A stretch of 64,000 nt of DNA from Candidatus Hydrogenedentota bacterium (GCA_903893795.1 CAITNO010000107.1:1-64000); one strand, 5' to 3'; shown: positions 43,561 through 52,460, counted from the first letter of the stretch. Translations and numbers: made by a program. Notes: generated by a model from the letters alone, not told the origin.

Positions 43561-44810
43561 TAGTCTTCCAGCGCCTCCACCACCTGGATCTTGGAGCCGC
43601 CCTTGAGGCCCTTGAGCGAAATGGACGTTATAATCATGTCGCCCACTTTGAGGCCGTCGAGAATTTCGCGCTGGTCCCAGTTGCCGATGCCGGTTTTTAC
43701 GTCGTGCTGCACGGCACGGTCGCCGTCAATCACGTAGGCATAGCGGTCGCGCACGAGGGCCTCGCTGGGCACAAAGGGAACGTCCTCTTTTTTGTCCGTG
43801 ATGATGGTGACGTCGGCCGACATGCCGGGCCGGAACTTTTCGATGCCCTCGTCAATGCTGACCTTGCACAGCAGGCTGCGGCTGAGCTGTTCAGCGATGG
43901 TGACGACCGGGCTGATGTAGGTGAGTGTGCCCTTGAACACCTTTCCGGGCATGGAGTCAATTTCGATTTGGGCGGGCTGGCCGATCTTGAGGGATTCGAG
44001 GTTTGCCTCGTCAAAGGGGGCTTCGATGTGGGAGCCCTCGGACTGGACCATGTAGACCACGGGCATGCCCATGACCACGGCCTCGCCGAGCTGGCAGATA
44101 ATCTTTGCGACCACGCCTGCAAAGGGCGCGCGCACAAAGGCCTTGTCGCGCACGGCCACGGCGGCCGTCATGGCGGCATTGAGCTGCTCGATGTTGGCCT
44201 CGGCGATGCGCAGGTCCTCGTCGTGGAGCAGCGCCTGGCGCTGTCCGGCCTCTGCCGCCGCCTTGGCGTCATGGGCGGTTTTGAGCCCCAGCGAGGCCTT
44301 GTCATAATCGCTCTGGGAGATGGCCTGCTTTTCGGTGAGCGCCTTGACGCGGTTGAAATCGGCCTGGGCCAGTTCGAGGGCCGAGTTGGCGCGGCGCAGT
44401 TCAATGTCGGCCACTTCCTTGGCTATCTGCGCGGCGATGCGCGCCTGGCTGACCCGCGATTCGCCGACCTTCATGTTTGCCTTCGCCAGTTCCACCTGCG
44501 CGTCCAGTTCCGCGTGGGCCAGTTCAAGCAGGGGCGCACCCTCGGCGACGATGTCGCCCTCCTTGACATGCACCGCGGAGACGGTGCCGATGCCGCCCGC
44601 GGCCACCTTGGCCGCATTGGGGGCAACCACCGTGCCGGAGGTGATGGAGGCGACGGTTTCGGTCACCATGCCGCGCGTCACCTTGGTCACGGTGACCTTC
44701 AGGGGGATTTCGCGCATGGAGTAGGCCGCGCCGCCGCCCACGATCAGTGCGGTCAGGGCGAGCCAGAACAGCGTTCCGAGGATTTTCTTGGTCACACTTG
44801 CTTCTGCCAT
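43560..44810 (-). CDS. Periplasmic adaptor (MacA/HlyD family)
   Basis: 416 aa with an N-terminal membrane anchor (ILGTLFWLALTALIVGGGAA). It has a lipoyl-like half (GGIGTVSAVHVKEGDIVAEGAPLLELAH), a long coiled-coil hairpin (~85-205) and a second lipoyl half (VRAPFAGVVAKIICQLGEAV), then a beta-barrel. Bridges the permease to an outer-membrane channel, suggesting a diderm cell. Its start overlaps the end of the ATPase gene by 19 nt, so ATPase-adaptor-permease form one operon. Confidence 0.9.
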   Translation of the reverse strand: MAEASVTKKILGTLFWLALTALIVGGGAAYSMREIPLKVTVTKVTRGMVTETVASITSGTVVAPNAAKVAAGGIGTVSAVHVKEGDIVAEGAPLLELAHAELDAQVELAKANMKVGESRVSQARIAAQIAKEVADIELRRANSALELAQADFNRVKALTEKQAISQSDYDKASLGLKTAHDAKAAAEAGQRQALLHDEDLRIAEANIEQLNAAMTAAVAVRDKAFVRAPFAGVVAKIICQLGEAVVMGMPVVYMVQSEGSHIEAPFDEANLESLKIGQPAQIEIDSMPGKVFKGTLTYISPVVTIAEQLSRSLLCKVSIDEGIEKFRPGMSADVTIITDKKEDVPFVPSEALVRDRYAYVIDGDRAVQHDVKTGIGNWDQREILDGLKVGDMIITSISLKGLKGGSKIQVVEALED

Positions 44811-45499
44811 ATGTCGCTCACTATCTTGCCGTCGCGAAAGCTGATGACACGCTGGGCGTGCGCTGCCACGTCGGGTTCGTGGGTCACCATCACGATGGTG
44901 TGGCCCTGCTGGTGGAGTTCCTTGAAAATGGCGAGGATGGCCTCGCCGCTATGGGTGTCCAGGTTGCCCGTGGGTTCGTCCGCGAAAATGATGCTCGGAT
45001 TGTTCACCAACGCACGGGCAATGGCCACGCGCTGGCGCTGGCCGCCCGAGAGTTCAGAGGGGCGGTGCCCCATGCGGTTGGCCAAGTCCACGGCGGCCAG
45101 CGACTCCCTCGCCAGGCGGCCGCGGTCACGCCGGGGCACGGCCCCGTACATGAGCGGCAGTTCCACATTGTCGAGCGCCGTGCTGCGGGCCAGAAGATTG
45201 AAATTCTGAAATACGAAGCCAATCTCGCGGTTGCGAATCTGCGCCAGTTGACCCTCGCTGAACTCGCTGACCTTGTGGCCGTTCAGCCAGTAGTCGCCCG
45301 TGGTGGGCCGTGAAAGGCAGCCCAAAATGTCCAGAAAGGTCGTTTTTCCGGACCCGGAGGGGCCCATTACGGCCACATAAGTGCCTTTCGCGATGTCCAA
45401 AGACACCCCATCCAGGGCATGGAGGGAGTCCAAGCCCATGGTGTAGACTTTATGCAAATCACGCACGGTGATGAGGTTATCGTTGAGGGAATCGCTCAT
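44792..45499 (-). CDS. ABC transporter ATP-binding protein, MacB/LolD type
   Basis: 235 aa from ATG at 45499; an earlier ATG at 45517 lies inside the palindrome at 45504-45521 and neither start has a clear SD. Walker A GPSGSGKTT, Q-loop VFQNFNLLARSTALDNVELPLMYG, signature LSGGQRQRVAIARAL, Walker B IIFADEPTGNLD, and H-loop VTHEPD are all intact. The TGNLD ending and the NVELPL segment are typical of the LolD/MacB branch. Permease and ATPase are separate polypeptides here, unlike E. coli MacB. Confidence 0.92.
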   Translation of the reverse strand: MSDSLNDNLITVRDLHKVYTMGLDSLHALDGVSLDIAKGTYVAVMGPSGSGKTTFLDILGCLSRPTTGDYWLNGHKVSEFSEGQLAQIRNREIGFVFQNFNLLARSTALDNVELPLMYGAVPRRDRGRLARESLAAVDLANRMGHRPSELSGGQRQRVAIARALVNNPSIIFADEPTGNLDTHSGEAILAIFKELHQQGHTIVMVTHEPDVAAHAQRVISFRDGKIVSDIWQKQV

Positions 45500-45503
45500 G
45501 GCG

Positions 45504-45521
45504 CGGTATGTTAGCATACCG
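45504..45521 (-). promoter_or_regulatory. Palindrome at the start of the MacAB-type operon
   Basis: CGGTATG-TTAG-CATACCG: a perfect 7-bp inverted repeat 4 nt before the ATG at 45499. It replaces the SD region, so it could be an operator on DNA or a hairpin controlling translation. Confidence 0.55.
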
Positions 45522-45664
45522 TCATGGCTTAAGGCACGTTGGTAGCACCTATTTCTTGCGATAAGCGCGGGCGGCTATCCCCGGATTCAGGCGGTATATC
45601 AGCCAAAGCGGCGTCGTTTCCGCCGCAGTCCCCAAAGGGACGCCTTTCAGGCTTTGGTGACTTT

Positions 45665-45748
45665 GGTACAGGCACCTGTTTCCGTTTTGGTCGTCTGCTG
45701 ATTACCTCTGGCCTTGGTGGGAAACAGGAGCCAGTCCCCCTGCGGTGG
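45665..45748. repeat. Palindromic repeat, family B, copy 2
   Basis: Nearly the same 84 bases as copy 1 at 9511. The 322-bp gap from the transporter operon to the SGNH hydrolase gene (45500-45821) holds the operator-like palindrome and this repeat; no gene is seen. Confidence 0.8.
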
Positions 45749-45821
45749 TCTGTTTTCCCCCGGAACCGTCCCCATGGTAGCATCAGACCCGGGTCTTACA
45801 TGGACAGGAAAGGCAAATATC

Positions 45822-46991
45822 ATGCGCACCACTCCCTTTTTTCGCCACCTTCTCATTCTCACGCTGCTTGTTGCGGCGTGCTATCCGGTCCTGACCGCCT
45901 GCGCCGCCGATTCGGGCGCGTCGGGCATTGAGAAGCTGGACCCGAATTTTGCGGCGAAGGACACGAGCGGCGAATGGCTGTGGTATGACGCCGAGAAACT
46001 GAGCGTGGAGGGGAAGGGATTCGCGGACACGGACCGGTTTTATGACCGCCTGCCTGCCCGCGCCAAGGGTGCCGTGCCCGACCCCGTGTGGAGTCTGAGC
46101 CGGCATTCCGCGGGCATCTGCGTGCGGTTCTGCACGGATGCGGAGAAGATTGGGGCGCGCTGGAAACTGCTGAACAGCAACCTGGCCATGCCGCACATGC
46201 CCGCCACGGGCGTGAGCGGACTCGACCTGTACGTGAACGACAACGGCGTGTGGCGCTGGATCGGCAACGGGCGCCCGTCGGAACAAACCACGCAGGCAAC
46301 GCTGGCGGCAGGCATCCCCAAGGGCATGCACGAATACATGGTCTATCTGCCGCTGTACAACGGCACAGAGTCCCTCGAAATAGGCGTTGCGCCGATGGCG
46401 ACGCTCTCGAAAGCCGCGGCAAGACCGGCCGGAAAAGACAAGCCAATCCTCTTTTACGGCACCTCGATTACTCAGGGCGGCTGCGCGTCGCGTCCCGGCA
46501 TGGCCTATCCCGCCATCCTGGGTCGCCGCCTGGAACGGCCGGTGATCAATCTCGGCTTTTCCGGCAACGGCAAGCTGGATGCCGAACTGGGCAAGCTGAT
46601 TGCGGAGGTGGATGTGGCCGCATACGTGCTTGACTGTGTGCCCAACATGTCACCCGACATGGTCACGGAGCGCACCGAGCCCTTCGTCACCGCGCTGCGC
46701 GCCGCGCGGCCGGACACGCCGATTGTCCTTGTCGAGAACATCACCTATCAGGCCGGGGCGTTCCTTCCGGGGTCGAAGGCCGCCTATGTCGACAAGAACG
46801 TCGCGCTTCGCGCGGCCTATGAGCGGTTAACGGAGAAGGGCGTCACAGGCCTGTCTTATGTGCCCGGCGAAACGCTGCTGGGCAGCGACGGCGAGGCTAC
46901 TGTCGACGGCACGCACCCGACCGATCTGGGGTTCCAGCGCATGGCCGATGCGTTGGAGCCCGTGTTGCGCAAGGTGCTGGAGAAGAAGTGA
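45822..46991 (+). CDS. Exported SGNH-type hydrolase
   Basis: 389 aa from ATG at 45822 with AGGAAAGG upstream. Signal peptide with a lipobox-like LVAAC at ~16-20. The N-terminal domain (~35-195) is beta-rich and of the type that precedes SGNH domains. The hydrolase has block I FYGTSITQGG (nucleophile Ser), block II INLGFSGNGKLD (Gly and Asn), and DGTHPTDLGF with the Asp/His of the triad. Such enzymes deacetylate polysaccharides or cleave simple esters. The gene is monocistronic and faces a convergent hypothetical gene. Confidence 0.85.
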   Translation: MRTTPFFRHLLILTLLVAACYPVLTACAADSGASGIEKLDPNFAAKDTSGEWLWYDAEKLSVEGKGFADTDRFYDRLPARAKGAVPDPVWSLSRHSAGICVRFCTDAEKIGARWKLLNSNLAMPHMPATGVSGLDLYVNDNGVWRWIGNGRPSEQTTQATLAAGIPKGMHEYMVYLPLYNGTESLEIGVAPMATLSKAAARPAGKDKPILFYGTSITQGGCASRPGMAYPAILGRRLERPVINLGFSGNGKLDAELGKLIAEVDVAAYVLDCVPNMSPDMVTERTEPFVTALRAARPDTPIVLVENITYQAGAFLPGSKAAYVDKNVALRAAYERLTEKGVTGLSYVPGETLLGSDGEATVDGTHPTDLGFQRMADALEPVLRKVLEKK

Positions 46992-47056
46992 CGGGTGCTT
47001 GGTCTATCGGGCGTTTTGCTATTTCATTGCGACCAGACGAATTACGCAGTCACGCA

Positions 47057-47731
47057 TCACCCGCCGTTTTCTTCCGGACAAAACCGTGGATTACTATCCT
47101 TTGTCTGGGGTATTTGCCAGAACCATGTCTCTTTGCCGAGATTCAGAATATTCCCCAAGGACAACGGTTCATCGCGTAATCCCCCATGCAAAACGATGAG
47201 GTCGGCAACCGCTGCTTTGGTCTTCCTTCCCTCCTTGCCTATATCGTAGACGTTCGTGTCCTTGTCAACTTTTGTAATGGTCCCCAGCTCTCTGTCTATG
47301 ACATACCCATTTATTTGGCATTTCGAGATCCCGGGAGGTAGCGGCGGTTCTAGAACGGCCTTACCCGTAACAAAGTCATACGCACCTGCATGTCTCACAC
47401 CATCGCTCCACGGAGTAGGGGCAGTGAACACGGCAACCTGTCCATCTTTCGTCCACTGCAAGAAGAAGCTGTCGCTCCATAGGTGCTGAATTTGCACTAT
47501 ACATACGGGACTATGACCATCGGTCTTCGCGTAAATTGCGGATTCCATTTTGCTCCATCCGCGCGCCACCCATATCTGGGCGCTGCCCATGCGAGGTGAC
47601 TTGACTACGGCCACATTCCCCCCGTGCAGTAACTGCATCCAAGTCAGGCAGTAATATGCAAATCCGCATCCGACCGCTACGGCAGGGATCCCCAGTAGGA
47701 GTGCACAGCCAATCTTGCCTTTCGATCTCAT
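47057..47731 (-). CDS. Hypothetical protein with N-terminal membrane anchor
   Basis: 224 aa. One membrane helix (~8-30, IGCALLLGIPAVAVGCGFAY), then a beta-rich exposed part with several Trp residues (AQIWVARGWSKMESAIYAK, SFFLQWTKDGQVAVFTAPTPW). Codon use is AT-richer than in most neighbours. AGGAG lies about 12 nt before the ATG. No family recognised; a propeller or lipocalin-like structure is possible. It converges on the SGNH gene with 65 nt between. Confidence 0.55.
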   Translation of the reverse strand: MRSKGKIGCALLLGIPAVAVGCGFAYYCLTWMQLLHGGNVAVVKSPRMGSAQIWVARGWSKMESAIYAKTDGHSPVCIVQIQHLWSDSFFLQWTKDGQVAVFTAPTPWSDGVRHAGAYDFVTGKAVLEPPLPPGISKCQINGYVIDRELGTITKVDKDTNVYDIGKEGRKTKAAVADLIVLHGGLRDEPLSLGNILNLGKETWFWQIPQTKDSNPRFCPEENGG

Positions 47732-47802
47732 GATGAATACTCGCTCCTGCTCCTTCAGTTGGCCGCGAAGAGATCATGGAGTCTCACGGGTGATGACACA
47801 GG

Positions 47803-48450
47803 CTATCTTGCCACGTCCTCAGACAACTTCGCCAACCGCCCGAAACAGGCTGCGGCAACGATTAGTTCCCCAAGGACCATCACAAAGGCGCAGGGGCCCA
47901 GCGTGGCATAGTCCGCCGTAACCTCGCGCGGAATGCTGAACTTGTTGCCCAGCGCGACGAAGAAATCCAGGTCGTATCCGGCGGCCTTGTGCTGGGCGTA
48001 ATTGTCCGTGATCGCGGCGCACCAGACCACGTCGTGAATATTGGACGCGGCGCATCCCAGTCCGAAGGCGCCCAGCATCACCAGCGCGAGGGGCCCCACC
48101 TGGACGGGTGCCTTTGCCAGTCGGCAGGCCGAGGCCCACACGATGCCCGCGAACAGGGGCATGACCACCGGAATGCCCAGAAAGGCGGAGAACATGAACA
48201 TCCAACTGAGCATCTCATGGGGCAGGTTCCAGCGGGGTTCGTCAATCAGCGTCAGGCAGACGGTCAGCAGCGCAAAGCCGGGAATGGCGCAGGCCCAGAA
48301 GACCGCCCGCGCCGGGAGGGCGAAATTCAGCTTTTTTATGTTGAAAAAAAGGGCCAGCAGCGCAATGACGCCGAAAAAGACCACAAACCCAAGGCACATG
48401 GCCCAACTCTTGGTATAGGCCTCCAACAATATCGACAAGCGCACCGCCAT
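47803..48450 (-). CDS. Hypothetical multi-pass membrane protein
   Basis: 215 aa with five likely membrane helices (for example GFVVFFGVIALLALFF, AVFWACAIPGFALLTVCLTL, MLSWMFMFSAFLGIPVVMPLFAG, VGPLALVMLGAFGLGCAAS, FVMVLGELIVAAACFG). No conserved functional motif. GAGGG lies about 10 nt before the ATG. It is divergent from the AAA ATPase gene at 48553. Confidence 0.6.
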   Translation of the reverse strand: MAVRLSILLEAYTKSWAMCLGFVVFFGVIALLALFFNIKKLNFALPARAVFWACAIPGFALLTVCLTLIDEPRWNLPHEMLSWMFMFSAFLGIPVVMPLFAGIVWASACRLAKAPVQVGPLALVMLGAFGLGCAASNIHDVVWCAAITDNYAQHKAAGYDLDFFVALGNKFSIPREVTADYATLGPCAFVMVLGELIVAAACFGRLAKLSEDVAR

Positions 48451-48552
48451 GACATGATCCCTCGAATGGTTGTTGTTTCCCGACCGGCACGATTATCCTA
48501 TCCCTGCCGGTGCGGAGAAGCAAACGGGCCGGCATAGGGAGACAGGCATCCG

Positions 48553-49305
48553 ATGTCGTCGGTTCTATTCCAGATGCTGCGCAGTGTTTCGCTCAAGCGC
48601 GAGACGGTACCGTCCTTTACCGAATATCCATTTACGATTCCCGCCGTGCGTCATCTCGACGAGATTGAATTCCATGCCGGGGTGACGTTTTTTGTGGGGG
48701 AAAACGGCACGGGCAAGTCGACCTTGCTGGAGGCGCTGGCGGTGGCCGCCGGACTCAATGCCGAAGGCGGCAGCCGCAACTTTCTGTTTCACACGCGCGA
48801 GACCCACTCGCCCCTCCATCGGCATCTGCGTGTTGTCCGGGGCGCAAAGCGCCCCAGGGACAGCTATTTTATGCGCGCCGAATGCTTTTACAACGTGGCC
48901 ACCGAAATCGACAATCTGGATGTCGCCGATGCCTACGGCAACCGGTCGCTGCACGAGCAGTCGCACGGCGAATCCTTTTGGACGCTGCTGTCCGAGCGTT
49001 TCGGCGGCGGCGGACTCTATTTGCTTGACGAACCCGAAGCGGCGCTCTCGCCCAGCCGGCAATTGTCGGCGCTGGCGCTTGTTCACCGTCTGGTTCGCGA
49101 AAAGGCCCAGTTTGTCATAGCCACGCATTCGCCCATCCTGATGGCCTATCCAAATGCGTTCATCTATCTTCTTTCCGAGGACGGCATCCGAAGGGTGGCC
49201 TACAGGGAGACCGAGCATTACCAGGTGACCCGCGATTTCCTGAATCATGTCGATGCGAGTTTGGATGCGCTTTTGGGGAAGGATGACCTTTTCGAGGATG
49301 AGTGA
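48553..49305 (+). CDS. Small AAA/ABC-type ATPase, stand-alone
   Basis: 250 aa. Walker A GENGTGKS (49-56), signature-like HEQSHGESF (134-142), Walker B GLYLLDEPEAALSP (154-167), and H-loop ATHSP (190-194). It is compact, lacking the long coiled coil of SMC/RecN. Proteins of this type are widespread and mostly uncharacterised; they act as switch ATPases in DNA-linked or defence systems. Neighbours do not point to a function. SD GGGAG about 10 nt upstream. Confidence 0.85.
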   Translation: MSSVLFQMLRSVSLKRETVPSFTEYPFTIPAVRHLDEIEFHAGVTFFVGENGTGKSTLLEALAVAAGLNAEGGSRNFLFHTRETHSPLHRHLRVVRGAKRPRDSYFMRAECFYNVATEIDNLDVADAYGNRSLHEQSHGESFWTLLSERFGGGGLYLLDEPEAALSPSRQLSALALVHRLVREKAQFVIATHSPILMAYPNAFIYLLSEDGIRRVAYRETEHYQVTRDFLNHVDASLDALLGKDDLFEDE

Positions 49306-49357
49306 GCTTGATACAGGGGGATGGGATTCTGTTTACCGCCTGCAGTCGTGGAGTCTC

Positions 49358-49444
49358 GGGTACAGCCTCCCATTTCCGGTCAGGTTTGGTTCTGTGAAAC
49401 CGAGGCCTTGGGCGGAAATGGGAGGCAGTCCCCCTTGCGGGTTG
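49358..49444. repeat. Palindromic repeat, family B, diverged copy
   Basis: GGGTACAGCCTCCCATTTCCG ... GGAAATGGGAGGCAGTCCCCC; the two ends pair over about 18 bp with one or two mismatches. Located between the ATPase gene and the amidohydrolase gene. Confidence 0.7.
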
Positions 49445-49493
49445 TTGACCTGCGCAGCCGTATTGGCTAGCATGAATCCAAAGGAGACCTGCC

Positions 49494-50318
49494 ATGGACA
49501 CGCCCTACGGAATCATTGACGCGTGGATGCAGCACCCGACGCCGGGGTTTATCATGCACCCCATGTTTGAATCGCTCCGGCGCTGGCTGGGCGGTTCCAT
49601 GCCGACGGAGATTCCGGCGGAGTTCACGCTGGCGACGATGGACCAGGCGGGCGTGCGCAAGGGCTTGGTTTGCGCATGGTACGGTCCGCAGGGGCCGATG
49701 ATATCCAATGAGGAGGTTGCGCAAGTCGTAAACGCCCATCCGGACCGATTCATCGGCATCGCCTCGGTCAACCTGTACCGGCCGATGGAGGGGGTGCGCG
49801 AACTGCGCCGCTGTGTGCGTGAGCTGGGTTTCAAGGGATTGCGCATGCTGCCCTGGCTGTGGAACCTGCCGCCGACAGACCGACATTACTATCCGCTCTA
49901 TGCGGAGTGCGTGGAACTGGGCGTGCCTGTCTGTTTCCAGGTGGGGCACACGGGGCCCATGTGCCCCTCCGAGCCGGGCAGGCCGATTCCGTACATTGAC
50001 GAGGTGGCGCTGGACTTTCCCGAACTCACCATCGTCGGCGGCCACATCGGCTATCCCTGGACCGTGGAGATGATTGCTCTGGCCACAAAGTATCCCAATG
50101 TGTACATCGACACGTCGGCCTACAAGGTGAAGCGCTATCCGGCGGAGTTGGTGGAGTACATGCGGAAACACGGCCGGAAGAAGGTGCTCTTCGGTTCCAA
50201 TTTCCCCATGCTCACGGCCGATGCATGTCTGGAGGGATTTGACACGCTGGGTCTTGACGAGGAGGCGGCGCGGCTGTTTCTTTGCGACAATACGAAGCGG
50301 GTGTTTAAGCTGGACTGA
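49494..50318 (+). CDS. Amidohydrolase-family (amidohydro_2) protein
   Basis: 274 aa. AAGGAGA lies 8 nt before the ATG. TIM-barrel motifs: FTLATMDQAGVRKGLV, NLYRPMEGVRELRRCVRELGFKGLRMLPW, VPVCFQVGHTGP, LTIVGGHIGYPWTVEMIALATKYPNVYIDTSA and VLFGSNFPML. These are the standard segments of amidohydro_2 hydrolases or decarboxylases. The usual N-terminal HxH metal site reads DAWMQHP here, lacking the first His, so metal use may be altered. Substrate not predictable. Confidence 0.82.
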   Translation: MDTPYGIIDAWMQHPTPGFIMHPMFESLRRWLGGSMPTEIPAEFTLATMDQAGVRKGLVCAWYGPQGPMISNEEVAQVVNAHPDRFIGIASVNLYRPMEGVRELRRCVRELGFKGLRMLPWLWNLPPTDRHYYPLYAECVELGVPVCFQVGHTGPMCPSEPGRPIPYIDEVALDFPELTIVGGHIGYPWTVEMIALATKYPNVYIDTSAYKVKRYPAELVEYMRKHGRKKVLFGSNFPMLTADACLEGFDTLGLDEEAARLFLCDNTKRVFKLD

Positions 50319-50393
50319 GGCAACCTGTCCACGCGTTTCTTTTGGGTGCGAGCGGCCATGCCGCCGCTCTTGCTGACGGGACCGTGCCACGGG

Positions 50394-50446
50394 TTGCGAA
50401 GTACAACTTCGCAAGCACGTGCGTTCCCAAGTACAACTTGGGAACG
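50394..50446. repeat. Pair of hairpins with the same ACA loop
   Basis: TTGCGAAGT-ACA-ACTTCGCAA (50394-50414) and CGTTCCCAAGT-ACA-ACTTGGGAACG (50422-50446), both with perfect stems. They share the core AAGTACAACTT. They lie between the amidohydrolase and the thioesterase stops, so they may act as a bidirectional terminator or mRNA stabiliser, or be a repeat family. Confidence 0.75.
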
Positions 50447-50473
50447 AGGGGAATCCGCGGAGATGGGCCGGGT

Positions 50474-50920
50474 TCAGGGCTGCTGGTTATTCTCTGCTGC
50501 GTGGCGCGCTTCGAGCGCTTGGGCGACGGTTTCCTTTTTTCGGTAGACCATGCCCTGCATGGATGCGACGAGCGTCCCTTCCGCGTCATGAATGTTGATG
50601 TCGTATTCGGCGAGGGGACCGCCTGCATGGCGTTCGGTGGCGGTGGCGGTGAGCACCGCGCCGGGGGAGACGGCCTTGAAAAAGGAGATGCCGCAGCGTA
50701 TGGCGACGGCGACCCTGCCCGAGGCGTTGGAGGCGACGGCGTGGCAGAAATCGGCCAGGGCGAAGTATGCGGCGCCGTGGGCGATGCCCAGTCCGTTCAG
50801 GTGACGTTCGTCTATGGGCATTTCCACAACAGCCCGGCCCGGCCCCACTTCCACGATGCGCATGCCCATGTTTGCCGCCACAGCGTCGCCGGCAAAATAT
50901 TCTTGAAGCGTCTCGTCCAC
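50474..50920 (-). CDS. Hotdog-fold thioesterase (PaaI type)
   Basis: 148 aa from GTG at 50920 with GAGGAA 7 nt upstream; codons further up belong to the preceding gene in another frame. The fold pattern is visible in HLNGLGIAHGAAYFALADFCHAVASNA (HGG-like motif, with the catalytic Asp region) and ISFFKAVSPGAVLTATATERHAGGPLAEYDINIHD. PaaI-type enzymes hydrolyse aryl- or acyl-CoA thioesters. It follows the CPBP-like gene by 4 nt and is probably cotranscribed. Confidence 0.85.
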   Translation of the reverse strand: MDETLQEYFAGDAVAANMGMRIVEVGPGRAVVEMPIDERHLNGLGIAHGAAYFALADFCHAVASNASGRVAVAIRCGISFFKAVSPGAVLTATATERHAGGPLAEYDINIHDAEGTLVASMQGMVYRKKETVAQALEARHAAENNQQP

Positions 50921-50924
50921 GCTG

Positions 50925-52304
50925 TTATTCCTCTTTCGCGAATTTGAGATACCAGACCATGAGACAGAGATAGGCGAGCATGCAGATGACGGGCACGGCA
51001 ATGACGCCCCAGGTCGGATTGTGCACATGGCTCGGCCCCACGCCGTAGTCCACGGTGAGCGGCCCGGCCTTGTCATGGGAGAAGAAGATGCTGAAGGAGG
51101 AGCCGAGCAGGCCGTGGATGAAGCCCAGCGCCACGAGGTTGCGGTTGACGTCCTTCATGAACACGTAGGTGAGGAAGATGCCCAGCAGGAAAGTGACCAT
51201 GACGAGGCCGTAGGAGTTGATGTGGATCAGGCCGAAGCAGGATCCGCTGAGCGTGGCCACGAGCAGGCGCTTGCGGTCCTTGGCGAAAAAGTGACCGTAG
51301 AGCGCGCCGAAGGGAGCGAAGAAGACGGCAAAGTAGATGAGCAGTTTTATGGGAATCTGCTCCGGGCCAAAGTGGATGAGCAGGGGGAAATAGATAAGCG
51401 GGGCGCCGATGAACATGAAGCCCGCAGCGAAAACAAGGGTGACCGGCAGGCGCTTGCCGGGTGCATGGCTGTTGGAGGGTGATTTGGACGGGCCGAAGGC
51501 CTTGCGCAGGCGGGTGCCGAAGAAGGAGGAGAAGAGCAACTGCTGCACGAAGCCCCAGAAGACGTAGCCAAAGGCGCCTATGGCGAAGGCCCGGAGGGTG
51601 AATCCGTCGAAAGCATTCATGCCGCGCTGGGCCATGGCTCCGATGATGATCAGCGCCAGCAGCGGCAACGCGATTTTCATCGCCGTGGCAAAGGCCGAGA
51701 CGAAATTGTCGTAGCGGATGCCGAACAGGACGAGGACGGCCGAAAGCGCGCTGCCGAAACCAAACACGAAAAACAGGCCGGGAAAGCCCTTGTTCGCGTC
51801 GCGCAGCGCTTCGATCTTGTTGAAATTGAAGAACTTGGACACCTCGGCCCAGTGGCTGTAGTTGAGCGCGTTGAGCGCGATGAATAGGGCCAGCATGATG
51901 GCGCACAGGGTGAAGCGCTTTGCCGCACTGCCGTCGCGCAGTTCTTTCCAGAGCGCCCAGGGGTTGCCCAGTCCCCAGGAGGAGAGGGTGTCGCCGTGCC
52001 GGAAGGGGCTGACGAAGAGCAGGTAGACGCAGCCCACCCCGATCATGACCTCGGACAGGGTGTTCCCCCATTTCATATTGCCCATGATTCCGATGGAATA
52101 CTGGACCAGCCAGAGCGCCACCAGGATGAAGATCATGATGGACAACCCCTCGACCAGGTTGTAGGCGCGCGATTTGCGCTCGTATTCCTGGTCCCCGGCG
52201 GTGTTCACCAGCACATCGGTCCGCCACTGGCCCGGTTTGTTCTCGGGGGTGTCGTACCAGCCATCCTGTGTGCGAACGTAGCTGTTGTCAGTCGGTGCGT
52301 TCAC
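50925..52304 (-). CDS. Polytopic membrane protein, CPBP/CAAX-protease-like with altered active site
   Basis: 459 aa from GTG at 52304 with GGAG 9 nt upstream. About ten membrane helices. Three segments correspond by position to the CPBP (Rce1-like) motifs: GFVQQLLFSSFFGTRLR (motif 1, normally EExxFR), SGSCFGLIHINS (motif 2, FxxxH), and ALGFIHGLLGS (motif 3, H). The two glutamates of motif 1 are Gln-Gln, so proteolysis by the known mechanism is unlikely. The N-terminal ~55 residues are soluble (TQDGWYDTPENKPGQW). The family assignment is by eye. Confidence 0.6.
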   Translation of the reverse strand: MNAPTDNSYVRTQDGWYDTPENKPGQWRTDVLVNTAGDQEYERKSRAYNLVEGLSIMIFILVALWLVQYSIGIMGNMKWGNTLSEVMIGVGCVYLLFVSPFRHGDTLSSWGLGNPWALWKELRDGSAAKRFTLCAIMLALFIALNALNYSHWAEVSKFFNFNKIEALRDANKGFPGLFFVFGFGSALSAVLVLFGIRYDNFVSAFATAMKIALPLLALIIIGAMAQRGMNAFDGFTLRAFAIGAFGYVFWGFVQQLLFSSFFGTRLRKAFGPSKSPSNSHAPGKRLPVTLVFAAGFMFIGAPLIYFPLLIHFGPEQIPIKLLIYFAVFFAPFGALYGHFFAKDRKRLLVATLSGSCFGLIHINSYGLVMVTFLLGIFLTYVFMKDVNRNLVALGFIHGLLGSSFSIFFSHDKAGPLTVDYGVGPSHVHNPTWGVIAVPVICMLAYLCLMVWYLKFAKEE

Positions 52305-52423
52305 GGCATCTTTCTCCGGGGTTTGGGTTCTGCGGACGTCCCAGTATAGATCAACGGCGTTGCGGAATGTAGGACCAATTGTGCGGGCGGCCGGTTTCGC
52401 GGTGGGATGTTTACGGTGGGGAC

Positions 52424-52460
52424 GGTGCGTTACGTTTTGCTTCGCAAAACTTCACGCACC
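52424..52460. repeat. Imperfect hairpin next to REP family A
   Basis: GGTGCGT...GTTTTGC-TTC-GCAAAAC...ACGCACC, two stems of 7 bp interrupted by a 3-nt mismatch. It lies 31 nt before the REP copy at 52491 in the 264-bp gap in front of the DUF6807 gene. Confidence 0.6.
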
